NCBI RefSeq assembly: GCF_907164915.1
Contig: NC_061862.1
Coordinates: 143,397,913-143,461,912 of the forward strand
Reading direction: 5' to 3'
Length of the DNA stretch: 64,000 nt
DNA from: Impatiens glandulifera
Taxonomy: Eukaryota; Streptophyta; Magnoliopsida; Ericales; Balsaminaceae
The position numbers were made by a program, and so were the translations under genes. Of the stretch, positions 46,701 to 59,514 are shown piece after piece; position 1 is the first letter of the stretch, and each line of letters begins with the position of its first letter. A model generated the notes under the pieces. That model worked only from the letters and a program-made list of their open reading frames with translations. It ran no database searches and was not told the origin of the DNA.

Positions 46701-48574
46701 TTGCACAGATTGTATCAGATGCCTCGCTACTGTCTAATCAACATGAATACCCATCATCTCAAACTGAGCAAAACTTGATTAGATCAGACATCAATTATGA
46801 CTACGATGTATCTGGAAATGAGCAAGTTGTTCATGCAGAGTTTTTGAGTGGTCAAAAAATTCAGGGCATGGAACCAAATTCATCTGTGCATTCATCAGCT
46901 GAGGTATGGTTGATTCTGTGACATTGGTATTTTTTTCACCATCACAACCGCATTGGAAAATCATCAAAATTAAAGTTAAAATTGAAAGTTCTTTTTTTGT
47001 TTGGTATAAGATTTTTAATGATCATGATCCAGGTTATTTTCTAGATCATGTGGTTTCTGGCCAACACAACATGTAGATTTTTTTTTTTATCATAATCAAC
47101 ATGAAAAGGTTAATAACGAAACATGTCATTATTCTTCATTGACCCTTGTTTGGAACTCTCTTTTCCTCAGATTGATTCTGCAGATAGAAGTTACTTGCCC
47201 GACTCTCGATCCCTCCAAAGCTTGCAGCATATTTCTTCTCAGTTTAACGGTCTAAGGCTGGAACCTGATGCAGGGAATGATGCAATGGTACCTATAAAAT
47301 CTTTTATGGAGCCTTCTTTTATGATAGACCACACTACTATCTTCTTCTTCTTTAGTTAGACCATCACTATAATCAATTGATTTCTAGTTTTGATATATCT
47401 GACAATTCAGTCTTCTTCAGTTATAGCTGGTGGGATGAGTTTAAATGCATTGCAGTTCTTTTGAGAACAGATGTAGATGAAGAGTATGAATCTAACATTG
47501 GATTTCAATTATCACAGGAGATAGGTACTAATAATTTGTCTAAAAGCGAACTCGAGAACAAAGATTTTATGCCAGGACAATCAAATCCTATCAAAGTTGT
47601 TATGACAGTGAACAATGCTGCTGCCCCTGGTGCAGATGCATTTGTTTCATCTGAACAAAACAATTCATATGGAGGTGGAATTATTACCATAGACCTTCTC
47701 GATGAAAGATCTCTGCTTGCATGCATCGTTCGCACAATTCCATCACCCGGATCTGGCGGTAGAATCAAAATTAGCTCCACGGTTAGTGTACAAACCAGAA
47801 CTACCATGTAATCTGTTGGTTTAAATTTTAATTCAAGTTTGATTAATCATCGGTTTTACTCGCAGCTTCCAAATAGACTGGGGAAGATGCTTGCTCCTTT
47901 GCATTGGCATGACTACAAAAAGAAATATGGAAAACTCGAAGAGTTTTTAGCAAGTCATAATGAAGTATGTTATATAACTTTATATCCATCTCCATTTACT
48001 TCTCTCATGTGAAAACAATCTGCTAAGTAATTCCTATTTTTTTAGTTGTTTGTTATTGAAGGGGACTATATTCAAGTTCGAGAAGGTGCACAAGAAATGA
48101 TAGCCGCAACAGCAGCTGTTGCGAAAGTTGCTGCTGCAGCCAAGACAGTTGTGTTTGCCAATCCTTCTGTTGCTGTAACTCCTATGGCACATTCGTCTCA
48201 ACAACGGCTAAAGAGAACTCCTTCCACTGATCCCAATCCGACAGACTTTACTTCTTCAAATCTTGGCAATGGTGGAAATATCTCAGGCATAAAAATTCTG
48301 AGCAAAGCTAAAGATCCTTCTCCTCAAGTACTGAATGGTAACGAAAGTAGACTTGGTCAGTCATCTGGGCTTTCAACACTGGCTAATGGAGTGAATCATC
48401 CCAATAACTCAAGATCTGGGGCGAACTATGTCGGGAAACAGCAGACCAGGTAGTCGTTTTATATCGTATCGATTTGTGGATGTGATTATTCATCATATGG
48501 AAGCTTAACTCTCTTTAGTGTTTACTCTTGACAGGACAAGTGCAGTCTCAATGGGTTCAAGAAGATACTCATAA
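43724..48574 (+). CDS. Plant coiled-coil protein with C-terminal winged-helix-like segment (14 exons)
   Basis: Exons by GT/AG and phase: 43724-43849, 43957-44199, 44275-44385, 44449-44504, 44575-44686, 44849-45019, 45230-45481, 46281-46493, 46709-46903, 47171-47287, 47518-47781, 47866-47964, 48046-48449, 48535-48574, giving 800 residues. Exon 11 could start at 47356 instead (54 more residues, same frame). Residues 1-42 are low-complexity (MESSAVV start). About 60-300 form a Glu/Gln/Arg-rich coiled coil. 300-560 are Ser/Gln/His/Pro-rich and probably disordered. About 620-690 hold a compact conserved-looking part with LGKMLAPLHWHDYKKKYGKL and LFVIEGDYIQVREGAQEMI, which resembles a small winged-helix fold. 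I recognise this as a widespread plant protein type but cannot name its function. The long coiled coil suggests oligomer or scaffold behaviour. Confidence 0.88.
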
Positions 48575-49920
48575 TAATCATATGATGATTTGAGGAAATT
48601 TTGGGGGTTTGCTTCATCCAGATAAGTGTTATTACAAGTTGATTTATATTATTAATGTATTGAGAGAAGTGTTAAAAAGGTTAAAAACTGTTGTGACTTG
48701 TGGGTTTTAAATTATCCAGAAAATGTTTATGAAAAAAAAATTCCATTATTATTATTATTATTGTTAGTTTTGTTAGAAACATATTTTTAATATGTATGAT
48801 GCTCTTAGAATTCTATTTTCTTTCTTTTTCTTAGTTTCTCAATGACTTATGACTATTATTTGTTAAAAAAAGAAAGTATAATTTCAAATAATTAGTTTAC
48901 AATTGAAAATATTGCTAACTTAAAAAAAAAACATTTTTCTTTTAGGTGGTGTGACTATTCTTTTGTTTGTTTATTGAGTTTTATTCTTTTTTATAATTCA
49001 TGACAAAAAAAATTTTGAGTTTGACCATTTATTGAAACTTTTTGCAATTGAATGGAATGCTTTGTTTTTTAAAATTCACTAACTACTTGATGACATTTGA
49101 GAAATATTTTATTTTTTTAATTAGAGTTTATTCTCAATTTTAATTTACTGTATTGAATTTTAAACTCATTTTATTTCAGTTATTTTAATGAGTTAAAACT
49201 TAAAAAACAATGTATGAATTGAAACACCTGAAATTGATTATTTTTAGTTCAAAATTGTTTTTTCTTTTGTATAAAAAAATTATTGTATTAATCACTATTT
49301 AGATCATGTTTATTTTCTACAGTTATGATTTTTTTTAACAAATATAATAAATGTATTTTTAGTAAATAATTTCTTTGATTATAACAAAAAAAAATCTATG
49401 ATTATTCTTCAACATAGCATTTTTGCAAGCATGGTTAAAATTTATAATTTACCAAATATTATTCTATACTTGTAAACTCAAAAATTATAAGAAAAAATAT
49501 TATTAAATGATTTTAAATATATTAATATTTATTATATTTTCTCCTCATCAAAGTTTTTGAATCTGCAATTCCCTTCATTACAGTTTTTATTTTCTTATTA
49601 TCATAAATGTATATTTTAAATATTCATAAAAAATAAATTAATTTTATTTTAAATGAAAATTATAAATTAGATCAATTTATTTAGTGTCGGTAACGATGTT
49701 ATAATCGAGAAAAAATATATTTTTGTAAGTTTATAAAATATAGATACATTATTCTTCGACACCAAATTTCTGTTTTCATCGTTACTTATTTAAAAATTAT
49801 AAATTTTTTGAGAAATAATATTATGAAATTAATTAAATATATATTAGAAAAATGAATATTTATTATTTATTCGTATAAATTTATACCGCGCCAGATTAAA
49901 TTCTGATGATCGTGACTAAC
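48575..49920. other. Intergenic region between the two host genes
   Basis: 3' UTR of the upstream gene, then AT-rich DNA with no gene, RNA or transposon end recognised. Confidence 0.6.
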
Positions 49921-51651
49921 TGCTAGGGAAAAAGACCAAACTACCCCTCGATCTTTCTCTCTCCCTTATCCTCTCTCTCCCGCTTCTCTTCAACGTCATC
50001 GTAATCTTGAGCGAAAGATCAGTTTATCAGTAAACGGAGATACTGTTTCTCACCGGTGCAGCGTCGGCGGCGGCCTTCTCCCGGAGGAACAGTGTGTATC
50101 GATCATTCTTCAAAGGCCGTAGTCTAGCACAGCGGCATAATCACTTTCACTTCATTGTCAATTGAAATCTCTCATCCGAAACAGTCTACAACAGAGGTGA
50201 AATTCATCTTAATATCTTATCGCTCGATGTAATGATAAATGCAACATTGCAATCTATGCTGTTCTAATGGTAGATATCTTATTATACTGCTAACGAAGCT
50301 TCCGATTAAGTTATAGCGATTAATTTTAACTTCTCATAGATTGATTCTTACGGAAGCTTGCAAATCGCCTAACCTGTTAGAAGTATTATTAGAAAAATTA
50401 AAATTGTTACAGTGTTCTTCTGATTAAAATTAATAACACTCCTTGCATTATTACAGAGAGAGCAAATTGCATATAAACTAATTTATGTATCTGATTTGTT
50501 CTGAATCAGTAAGCTTAATATAATACTCTTGTTTTTATGCTAGATTATGAAAACATTATTGCTCTAAGAAATTAAGTTGAGTGTGGTTAAACCTTTCACT
50601 TTTGATTGGAATTGGAATGAGATAAATTCGAGATTCTGGAAATTTAACAGGATATATATATGTGAGATCTTTCGGTATTGTCAGTTTGAATCGAATCGCC
50701 TCAGATTCGGCAAAATTACTTGATGTGTGAGTTTAAAAGGCTTTGATCATTTTAATCAACATTTGAGAACTATTTGAAGCTAAGATCCACATTAGTTCTC
50801 GGTGATAAAACTTACTATAGAGTTGTAATCGACGTTAGTTCATTTATCTTTGCATAAACTGTATTCAATGTACTAAGCAATACCACTTTGATTTAAGTTT
50901 TGGTACTTACAGATATTAATGATTTGTTTAGTACTGTCATATTCATATCACAGGAACATTATTGTTTTTATTTGTTACATCTTTGCTGCAGTTTTTATAA
51001 TCACAAGCCTTAAGCTTTCTAGGAAAGAACATTATCCCATAAAAGTCAATGATAAGGTATAATCATGCCCACAACCTATCTATATGTAGAGATGGGGCCG
51101 CCTCTATGAAAGACTGAATCCTTTTAGAGCACTCATGAAATCCAGAATGGACACAAGACCAAAATTTGGATGAAAAAATTGATGCGATTGATTCTGGATT
51201 GGAATAAGGTTCCCAGATATTATAATCTCAGAAATACTAGTTCATAGTCCAAAAGATACTAGTGTCTATGCATCTATATATCATATACTCGAACTATTTT
51301 CTTAATTTTGAAATATGTGGGGAATAGTTTTATAAATATTTTAATTATATTTCAAATTAAATATTTTCTTTATTTGGATTAAATTAATCTTAGTGGAACT
51401 TCAAAGTACACGGATATGGGAAAAGTTGGAAAATATGAGATATTTTACTGCCTCCACTACTTTGTGCAAACTATCATTGACTTTAAGCTTCTTTCTGTTT
51501 TCTCTTCTTTGAAATATTTTTTTATTAGTTTTCCTCCCTTTCACTATGTGCAGAGCTGAAATGATATGATAATTATGTATTTTTATGATGTGACCTATTA
51601 TTAGCTAGTGCTTTTTTGATGGACTTGCTTGAGCAGTAATCTCTCAACTTG
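49921..51651 (+). promoter_or_regulatory. 5' leader of NXD1 homologue with a probable leader intron
   Basis: A C/T-rich stretch (49950-49990, CTTTCTCTCTCCCTTATCC) and a GC-richer leader (50050-50110) mark the likely first exon. A possible donor follows ACAACAGAG at about 50196. The coding start is 1.45 kb further on, just after a GAGCAG acceptor-like site at 51636, so one or more 5' UTR introns are likely. This needs transcript support. Confidence 0.5.
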
Positions 51652-54600
51652 ATGGCATCTAAAGAAGGAAAATCTTCATTGGGCTATGGAAAACCTCCTT
51701 GGATATTTAGAGGAAGGTAGACCTTCTTCTCTTATTTGATTTCAATATTAAAACATTTGATGAAGAATTTAAAGTAAGATGCTATTCATGTTACCCAGTG
51801 CCCTGTATCAGCTCCATCTTGTCAAAGCTGAAGTTGCTCGAGCTTTCATTCCCAAGGAGTTGCGCTTAGTTGAAGCCTTTGGGTAATGTACACTTGCATG
51901 ATGATTATTAGCCTTATATCGATTCACTTCAAATTTATGCTATTTTCTATAATTTCTCATGATATATCTACTATATTCAGGTACACCCTTGGAGGCTTCT
52001 TTCTGGCCAGTTATGATGACAGCCCAGTTGGAAGGTTTGATGAGGTGCTGTTTTGAACGTGTGCCTTACCTACCTTGTTGTAGTTTTGAAGTGAACTAAG
52101 GTATTGATCTATTAGTTATTTCACCATGTATCTGCAGCTGGTGGTGATTGCTGGAACTGTGTGGAACCCACCCACATCTTGTGCGTAAGTTACTCATTTT
52201 TAGGTTTTGATTTTGAGAATGTTAATCCAAACTTTCTCAACATGTAATCATTGTCTTTGATTTGTTGGATCAGGAGAGACAGATTACATGATAAATATGC
52301 TTTACCAAAAACACAATAAAGTGATCATTCAGATCACTATATATAGCGTTAATGTTTGTGTCAGGAAATGAAAACTGAATGCAAATTTATTTCAGATGGG
52401 CCTCTAGGGTGCTTGTGAATAGTAAGGAGGCATGTGTTCATGGACGTAAGGTAGGAAGAGAAGCTTATTACAGTATTTATTAACTAATTACCAGTTTTAT
52501 CTTTGTTGAAACTATGTGATGAATACAAATTTCGTATTTGGAGAATGTTTAACTATTCAAACTGTTTAATCTTCAAATCAAGAACTATTTTCGAAAGGAT
52601 ATAGTGGAGGGCTGGCAAGACATCGTTTCCATGACACCATGATTAATACAAACTTTAACTTTACAATGAAAAATGATATAGTGGATGATTTTCTTTGTAT
52701 TGGATGCATTTTGATTCATTGGTTCTGTTCTCTAGCTTACTGTGAAATGTTTCAGGATGTTGGACTTCCTAGTCAAGTTGCTAATTTTAAGAAGGTAAGT
52801 CTTGTCTTCTTTTTATTTATTCATTTATTTTTGTATGGTTTCAACTTTGTACGATGCAACTTAGGCGATGTTTGATAACACAATTTATTACTTAATTTGA
52901 ATTGATAACGGTTGTTTAGAATCACTTAGTTGTCTAGATTTGGCTAAAATTAATCTTAATTTGGTAATCTAGTAAGAGCATCTAAGAGACAACTTTAACA
53001 CTTGAAAATTATATTAAATTATGTCATTGTAAGGGTAAAGTAGTACTTTCTCGACATTAGTTCCACATTTTATTAAATCAACTTATAATCCAAGTACTTC
53101 AAATTTTGATATTTTCATTTGGTTTATTCAGCATATATAAGTCGATACTTAACTCATTTGGCACTTGAAATTCCGTATTCTACACTTAATTTTCAGTTTA
53201 ATCAAACACACCCTTAGTCAAACTTAGGTGTTACCTCAATGAAGAATAGTTTTAAAAATTGTTGTAAAACACTTGGTTGATTTGAATCTCGAATTCAATG
53301 AGAAAGACAAGTATAAATACTTGGGAGAACTCATTCGGAGTCTACAAGTTGCCTTTCCGAGTTTGAGAAGAGTAGTTCTATAATCTATATTATTCCTTAG
53401 TTTCAGCTGAAAATATTTATATTAATTTTTTCCTTACCTTGGGAACTCAATAATAATTCATTTTATTAAGTAAATATATGACTACATTCATGTCAGTTAG
53501 AGCAGAAGCTAACATTGTGTTTATGGTTCTGATTTTCTGACAGAATATTATGGCAGTGCCGCGAAAGCAATCAGAAAGTAAAAGCAGTCAATTTCTAAAC
53601 AAGATGATTGGTATTGCAACTGGTGATCTTGGTCATCCAGATAATTGTATGGATATTCAAATAGCTGAAACCAATGTCTCTTCTGCCAAGGATATGTGTT
53701 CTATTAGGATTGGTGCTTCTTCTGGTGAGTTTTGTTGGAATATTCCTCAACTATATCCTTAAAGTCATCATTCAATTGTCAAATCTCATTAACTAATATA
53801 TTTTCTTCCCTGCAGATCTTGATCCCAAGAAACGGATTGGGCCAGCCATCAAACTTTCGCTGCCAAGCTTTAGGTAAGGCACTCTTGCCATCGTTTGTAA
53901 AATAGAACAAACAAAAAGCACTGCAATAAAACTGATTATCTTTTCGAAATGCAGCGGACATACACCTTGGAACAACCACCTCCTCAAATACTCTTGCCAA
54001 ATTGAATGCAGGTTCTTTTTTGCTTTGACTTATAATTTTATCCATCCTTAACCATATACTGCCTATGCTGTCAATGATACATTGATTTTTATGCACAACT
54101 AAGATTATGCATCCTAAGGGTAGCTCATCTCAATTTTGATACTTGTTAAAATCATCTTAATTGAAGTTAGGGGTCACGAGGGTGGGATGTGCTTAGCCTT
54201 TTCCAATTATAGCATATATTTGGAAACACTTAATGGGTCTAGATCTGGATATAGATAAGAAACACGCCAATAACTTTATTTAGAAACATTTTTTCTGTGG
54301 TCAAAGTACCTCAAATGGATTTTGATCTAGATAAGATTAGGTTTGAACTCAACTAGATCTAGATGCAAAAAAGTGTTTCCAAATAGGGGCTCATGACCCA
54401 CTATGTTTCTTTATCCAAATCTAGATCAAGATAAAAAACAACAATAAATTGAAGCAAAATGCGGGGTTTTGGTAGGATAAGATTGGCGAAATCAGCGAAA
54501 GTGACAGGGCCATCTGTCATTACACCAAATATAGAGGAGGCCGAACATCATGACAAAAGTTCTGTAATAGTGGATAATAGCAGTGATGGAGAAGAAGATG

Positions 54601-54734
54601 CTCGGAAGTTGAGTATATCAGTGATGTTGTCAAAGCCGGTTTTGGCTTTGGAATTCAATTGCCTTACGATGCAGGTTGAAGCACCTGTTGTCGTCTCCCC
54701 TTCTTCACCCAACAACACCAATGTTCGATCTTAA
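51652..54734 (+). CDS. NXD1: NEOXANTHIN-DEFICIENT 1 homologue (10 exons)
   Basis: Exons: 51652-51716, 51799-51882, 51981-52044, 52138-52184, 52396-52450, 52756-52794, 53544-53724, 53816-53873, 53955-54011, 54476-54734. Phases join cleanly to 302 residues. The N-terminus reads YGKPPWIFRG, then LYQLHLVKAEVARAFIPKE, LVEAFGYTLGGFFLASYDDS and VWNPPTSCAWASRVLVNS, the pattern of NXD1 proteins. In tomato and Arabidopsis NXD1 is needed for neoxanthin accumulation in plastids, although its biochemical action is unresolved; the fold resembles acetoacetate decarboxylase. The C-terminal exon is the most divergent part (ISVMLSKPVLALEFN is family-like). Introns 6 and 9 carry MITE-like insertions. No defect seen. 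Confidence 0.88.
52862..53215. mobile_element. MITE-like insertion in NXD1 intron 6
   Basis: Left end near TAGGCGATGTTTGATAAC and right end, inverted, TAAGGGTGTGTTTGATTAAAC are imperfect inverted repeats of a common plant MITE type. The target duplication is not clear, so the class (hAT-like) is tentative. Confidence 0.5.
54216..54386. mobile_element. MITE-like insertion in NXD1 intron 9
   Basis: ATATTTGGAAACACTT at 54216 is matched inverted by AAGTGTTTCCAAATAG at 54371-54386. Inside, GTCTAGATCTGG is partly matched inverted by ACTAGATCTAGA. About 171 bases, no coding. No clear target duplication. Confidence 0.55.
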
Positions 54735-55544
54735 GTTGTTTGTTGGGTTCCAATATATGGTAAAGATTCCTTAATTTATCATATCTAAAGTTGTATCATT
54801 CTCTATGATCTATGAAGCTCTAGTATAGATTCATTTATTAAAGAGGACTCTTAAGGAATTCCCTCTCTTCATCACAATCAATGAATTATATTGATTTGAA
54901 ATATGACAAAGTAGCAATTTCTTATGCTATAGGTTAAACACAATCAAAAAGTGGTTGGTTAGTGTTGTAGCTGTAAAGCTTCTTATCATAATTGGGCTCC
55001 CCATGGTAGGTTTGACATGACTTGTTTTGTTAATTTTGTTGCTTTAAAATGACTCAAGATTCCATGAATTAAGCAAAGAAACAAAGCTTTAAAGAAGCTG
55101 TGAAATGACAACCCTAAATTTGTATCCAAATTAAAAGGTGGTTACTTAACCGTCAAAATTCTTAATTTCTTAACTAAGCAGGGCATTTACAAACTCTTGA
55201 TTATCAAATCCTTGTGTGAGAGAATGACTTAATAAGAATAAAATCTTTGTTTCGTCGATCTGATAAGAGGAATCAAGATTAGCTGGCGGGGTTGTAAGGA
55301 AATTTGATTAACTAACCCTTTCTTCGTGCCCACTTCCGCCAATACTTGGGATCGGGTTCAAATTTTTATTCTCAACAAACATTTAGTGTGTTTTTTCCAA
55401 TTTCATATTCAATGTTTTGTACAATTAGTGTACGTATTCTAGTTGGGTTGGAATGGGTTTATAGGCTTCATTTTATGCTGGACTAACCCTCAAAAAGTTC
55501 AATATTTAAAATAAATTTTATTATTTTTATAAATAACTAATTCT
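54735..55544. other. NXD1 3' flank
   Basis: 3' UTR and gene-free intergenic DNA. Nothing else recognised. Confidence 0.6.
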
Positions 55545-56115
55545 CATTAAATTCAAATAAGAGTTACCTATGATAAATTAATAAATAAATAATACAAGAT
55601 AATATTTAAAAAATCAATAATTGATAATCTAGATATTAAATTGTATAAACAATTTACGAATAAAGCTCTTATTAGAAATATTTCAACGATTATGCATTTT
55701 GTTGAGGATTCTTCTAAAGATTAACTCATTTGAGTTTTTGAATGATGATTGTTGTACTAGAGTAAATCGAACGAATCAATGAAACGGCGTCGAAAAAATC
55801 TCTACATATATGATCGAAATATAAGAAATTTATACGTTGAAAGAATCTCTACATATATGATCGAAATATAAGAAATTTATACCAATAATAGGAGAATATT
55901 TATAAGAGGTTTTCCATATAAAATATTAAATCAAGTAACTTTTTATTGAAAAAATAGAAAATAACTCAAAATGTGATTATTTCGTCTCTTTTGTTGTTAA
56001 AAGAGGATAGACATGAACTCGAGAAAAGATCAGTTACACAATTGGAGACTATGAGTAGCAAATGACTCACTAACGATTGAGAGTATTATTCGAATTATAA
56101 AAATTCGAGACGAAA
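55545..56115 (+). repeat. Dispersed repeat family R5, copy 3
   Basis: Same motif order as copies 1 and 2 but outside the segmental duplication: GAACGAATCAATGAAACGGC, then AAAGAGGATAGACATGAACT and GAGAGTATTATTCGAATTAT. A 39-43 base direct duplication lies inside (CTCTACATATATGATCGAAA at about 55799 and 55846). Confidence 0.7.
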
Positions 56116-56201
56116 AAATTTAACACAAACTCAAATCTGAGTGATGGAAAGAAAAATAATAAATTATCTGATAATAAAAAAAATAGTTGCAATTTGAATA
56201 T

Positions 56202-56242
<41 letters not shown>

Positions 56243-56749
56243 AAAAAGTATATAAATAATAAATATTTTTTTGAATTATATAATTTTATAAATTAATGAA
56301 TATTTAAAATTATATAAATTTGTGTATATATAAATATTAATAATAATTTGTTTATATAATTTTCAATTATTTATATAACTAAAAAATTGTAATTAATAAC
56401 TTATTAAAATATTTTATAATAATATTTAAAATGAAATAATATATAAATATATGATTAATTATTTTTAATTGAAAGATAATATTTTATTTATATTAAAAAT
56501 ATATTATAAATTAATTTAAAAAAATAAAGAGAAGAGAGTAAGGAGAATAAAATAATACTTGATTTAATTTTGCGCATTTGCACGGATAAAAGTATATATT
56601 TTTAATTCGTTTTAATTTTTAAAAATTAAGTTTAATTTTAAACTTAATGTTAACATATATTTTATCTCGTCGGTATCCCACTTAACCCTTCAATTGACCA
56701 TCATATTGTGACTCAAAAACTTTTTTATATATCTTTTTTATCCACTCGA
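56116..56749. other. AT-rich DNA with a (TA)n run
   Basis: Gene-free, with a TA run at 56209-56235. Confidence 0.6.
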
Positions 56750-58055
56750 GAAATTACCCACCAATCTTAGTCGACCTCAATTGATGACACATCTCTTATA
56801 TCTCGTCAAACTCAACCACCAATCTTAATTCCGACCTCACACTCGACAAACCACTCACCTGACATATATCTCGTGACCTCACACTTTCAAATGTTTGTCA
56901 AACCAACCACTAATTTTGAGCTCACACTCGACAAACCACCCACCACCCGACCTCTATCTTGTGAACTCACACTTTCAAATGCTCGTCAAACCAACAACTA
57001 ATTTCAACCTTACACTCGACAAATCACTCACTACTCGACCTCTATCTCGTGACCTCACACTTTCAAATTCTCGTTAAACCAACAACTAATTCCGACCTCA
57101 CACTCGACAAACCACCCACCACATAACTTTCATCTCGTGACCTCACATTTTCAAATGCTCGTCAAACCAACCACTAATTCCTACCTCACACTCGAAAAAT
57201 CACTCACCACCCGACCTCTATCTCGTGACCTCACACTTTCAAATGCTCGTCAAACCAACAATTAATTCTGACCTCACACTCGACAAACCACCCACCACCC
57301 GACCTCCATCTCGTGACCTCACACTTTCAAATGCTCGTCAAACCAACAACTAATTTCGATCTCACACTCGACAAACCACCCACCACTCAACCTCCATCTT
57401 GTGACCTCACACTTTTAAATCTTCGTCAAACCAACCTCTAATTCCGACCTCACACTCGACAAATTACCCACCACACGACCTCCATCTCGTGACCTCACAC
57501 TTTTAAATGCTCGCCAAACCAACAACTAATTTTGACCTCACACTCGACAAACTACCCACCACCCGACCTCCATCTCGTGCCCTCACACTTTCAAATGCTC
57601 GTCAAACCAATAACTAATTTTGATCTCACACTCGATAAACCACTTGACCTCCATTTCGTGACCTCACACTTTCAAATACTCGCCAAATCAACCACTAATT
57701 CCGACCTCACACTCGACAACCACCCACCACCCGACCTCCATCTCGTGACCTCACACGCTCGCCAAACTAATCACTAATTTTAACCTCACACTTGATAAAC
57801 CACCCACCACTCGACTTCCATCTCGTGACCTCACACTTTCAAATGCTCATCAAACCAACAACTAATTTCGACCTCACACTCGACAAACCACCCACCACCC
57901 GACCTCTATTTTGTGACCTTACACTTTCAAATGCTCGCCAAACCAACCAATAATTTCGACCTCACACTCGACAAATCACCCATCACTCAACCTCCATTTT
58001 GTGACCTCGCACTTTCAAATGTTCGTCAAACCAACCAGTAATTTCGACCTCACAT
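56750..58055. repeat. 88-bp tandem array, about 15 units
   Basis: The unit contains CCTCACACTCGACAAACC, ACCCACCACCCGACCTCCAT and CTCGTGACCTCACACTTTCA, then AATGCTCGTCAAACCAACAA. The period is 88 (for example CTCACACTCG at 57273 and 57361). Units differ at a few positions and some are shortened. It is C-rich on this strand against the AT-rich background. Open frames at 56895-57077 and 57532-57777 only translate the repeat. Confidence 0.93.
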
Positions 58056-58480
58056 TTTTATATTACTCGTATCTTTTGTTTAAAAGTTGTGTCGCCATAT
58101 ATTTATAGTCAATAATACATTCATGAAAATCTAAATTTACATGTTTTGAGATTCATACACTAGTTTCAAGCATAAAATGTGATCACTTTGACTGTTAAAT
58201 TACTTGAGATTGTTCAAATAATTTTATTATTTTGTATTTAATATTTATTATCAATTAGTTAATTTTTATATTAACTAAAAAATTATTTATGCTAATAAAA
58301 AAATATTATATATATATATATATATAATAAGAAGAAGAGAATAAATGTATAATAAAAAATAAAATGTATTTATATAAAATTAATGATGAAAAATAATATA
58401 ATATATATATATATAATACATAAATTATTAATAAAAAATATATATTTTATAACTAGTGAAATATTTTATAATCTAAGGGT
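58056..58480. other. AT-rich gene-free DNA
   Basis: No feature besides short TA runs. Confidence 0.6.
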
Positions 58481-58481
58481 G

Positions 58482-58592
58482 AAAATAATTAGGAAAGAAA
58501 AAAATATAAGATAAAATATATTTATAATCTTTAAAATCTAAAATTTAATTAAAAAGAAGAGAGTATGAAAGATGAGAGAAAAATAATTAGTA

Positions 58593-58629
<37 letters not shown>

Positions 58630-58860
58630 TGAGGGAGAAAATAATTAAGAAAGAAAAAAATATAAGATAAAATATATTTATAATTTTTAAAATTTAATTA
58701 AGAAGAAGAGAGTAGGAGAGGTGAGAGAAAAAATAATTAGTAAGAATCAATTAGGGAGAAAATAATTAAGAAAGAAAAAAATATAAGATAAAATATATTT
58801 ATAATCTTTAAAATCTAAATTTTAATTAAGAAAAAGAGAGAATGAGAGTAAAAATGGATT
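58482..58860 (+). repeat. AT-rich tandem repeat, three units of ~115-150 bp
   Basis: The unit starts GAGAAAATAATTAAGAAAGA, continues with ATATAAGATAAAATATATTT and ends with AAGAAGAGAGTA and GAGAGAAAAATAATTAG. Starts near 58482, 58632 and 58754. A (TA)n run has expanded between the first two. Confidence 0.85.
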
Positions 58861-58902
58861 ATATATGATGTTAATTATTGTGAAGTTTGTTGACTTTAAG
58901 CA

Positions 58903-58908
<6 letters not shown>

Positions 58909-58960
<52 letters not shown>
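58909..58960. repeat. (TA)n microsatellite
   Basis: About 25 AT dinucleotides. A shorter run is at 58593-58625. Confidence 0.95.
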
Positions 58961-58962
<2 letters not shown>

Positions 58963-59195
58963 TAATTGTATAATTATAGATTAAATGAAATGATTTTTAA
59001 TAATAATTATATACACCTTAACAAATAAATGCAAATGATACATATTCCAAAGGAACTCAATTGATAAGGGCAAGTTTCATTCCTAGTTTAGTTTATAATC
59101 AAACATATTTTGGGTGGGTTGAATACAATTTTTTACCTTCTAATAGGGTTGGCCCTAGATAAACTTAGCAAGTCTATGGAACCTACACTCAAAAC

Positions 59196-59514
59196 GGGAA
59201 ATTGGACGAAATGACCCTGAAGAAAGGGCTATTTGCCTCTGTGGTCACCAGATAATTGAAATTGATCTGATGACCACTTTATTTTTTTTGGACAAAAATA
59301 CCCTTTTCGCGTAACGCGAAGGGACTTCACGTTTCGCGAAGGGAGTTTTTTTATATAAATACTTAAAATTTTTCATTTCGGCATTTTCTTTCTCTCACTT
59401 CTCTCTCTTCTCTCTTCCTTCTCTTTCCTCTCTTCTCTTGACGGCGGTGGCACGGCGTCGGCACGGTGAAACCCTAAACCAAAACCCAAACGAACACATT
59501 ATACAGATCGACGA
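59196..59514 (+). repeat. Left terminal inverted repeat of the MULE
   Basis: Matches 61758-61428 inverted with only scattered differences, the main one being a 12-base GGCACGGCGTC-type unit present once more on the right. It contains TATATAAAT (59352-59360), a C/T-rich leader-like tract and AAACCCTAAACC, in that order inward. Confidence 0.92.
59352..59360 (+). promoter_or_regulatory. TATA-like box in left TIR, facing inward
   Basis: TATATAAAT followed after about 25 bases by TTTCTTTCTCTCACTTCTCT, the layout of a plant core promoter. Mirrored in the right end at 61601-61593. Confidence 0.5.

Noticed and set aside
54459..54734. Separate small gene starting at 54459
   Set aside because: The sequence from 54476 joins in phase to exon 9 of NXD1 and matches its C-terminal region, so it is the last exon.
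56895..57777. Open frames in the 88-bp array
   Set aside because: The period is not a multiple of three, so each frame dies after one or two units.
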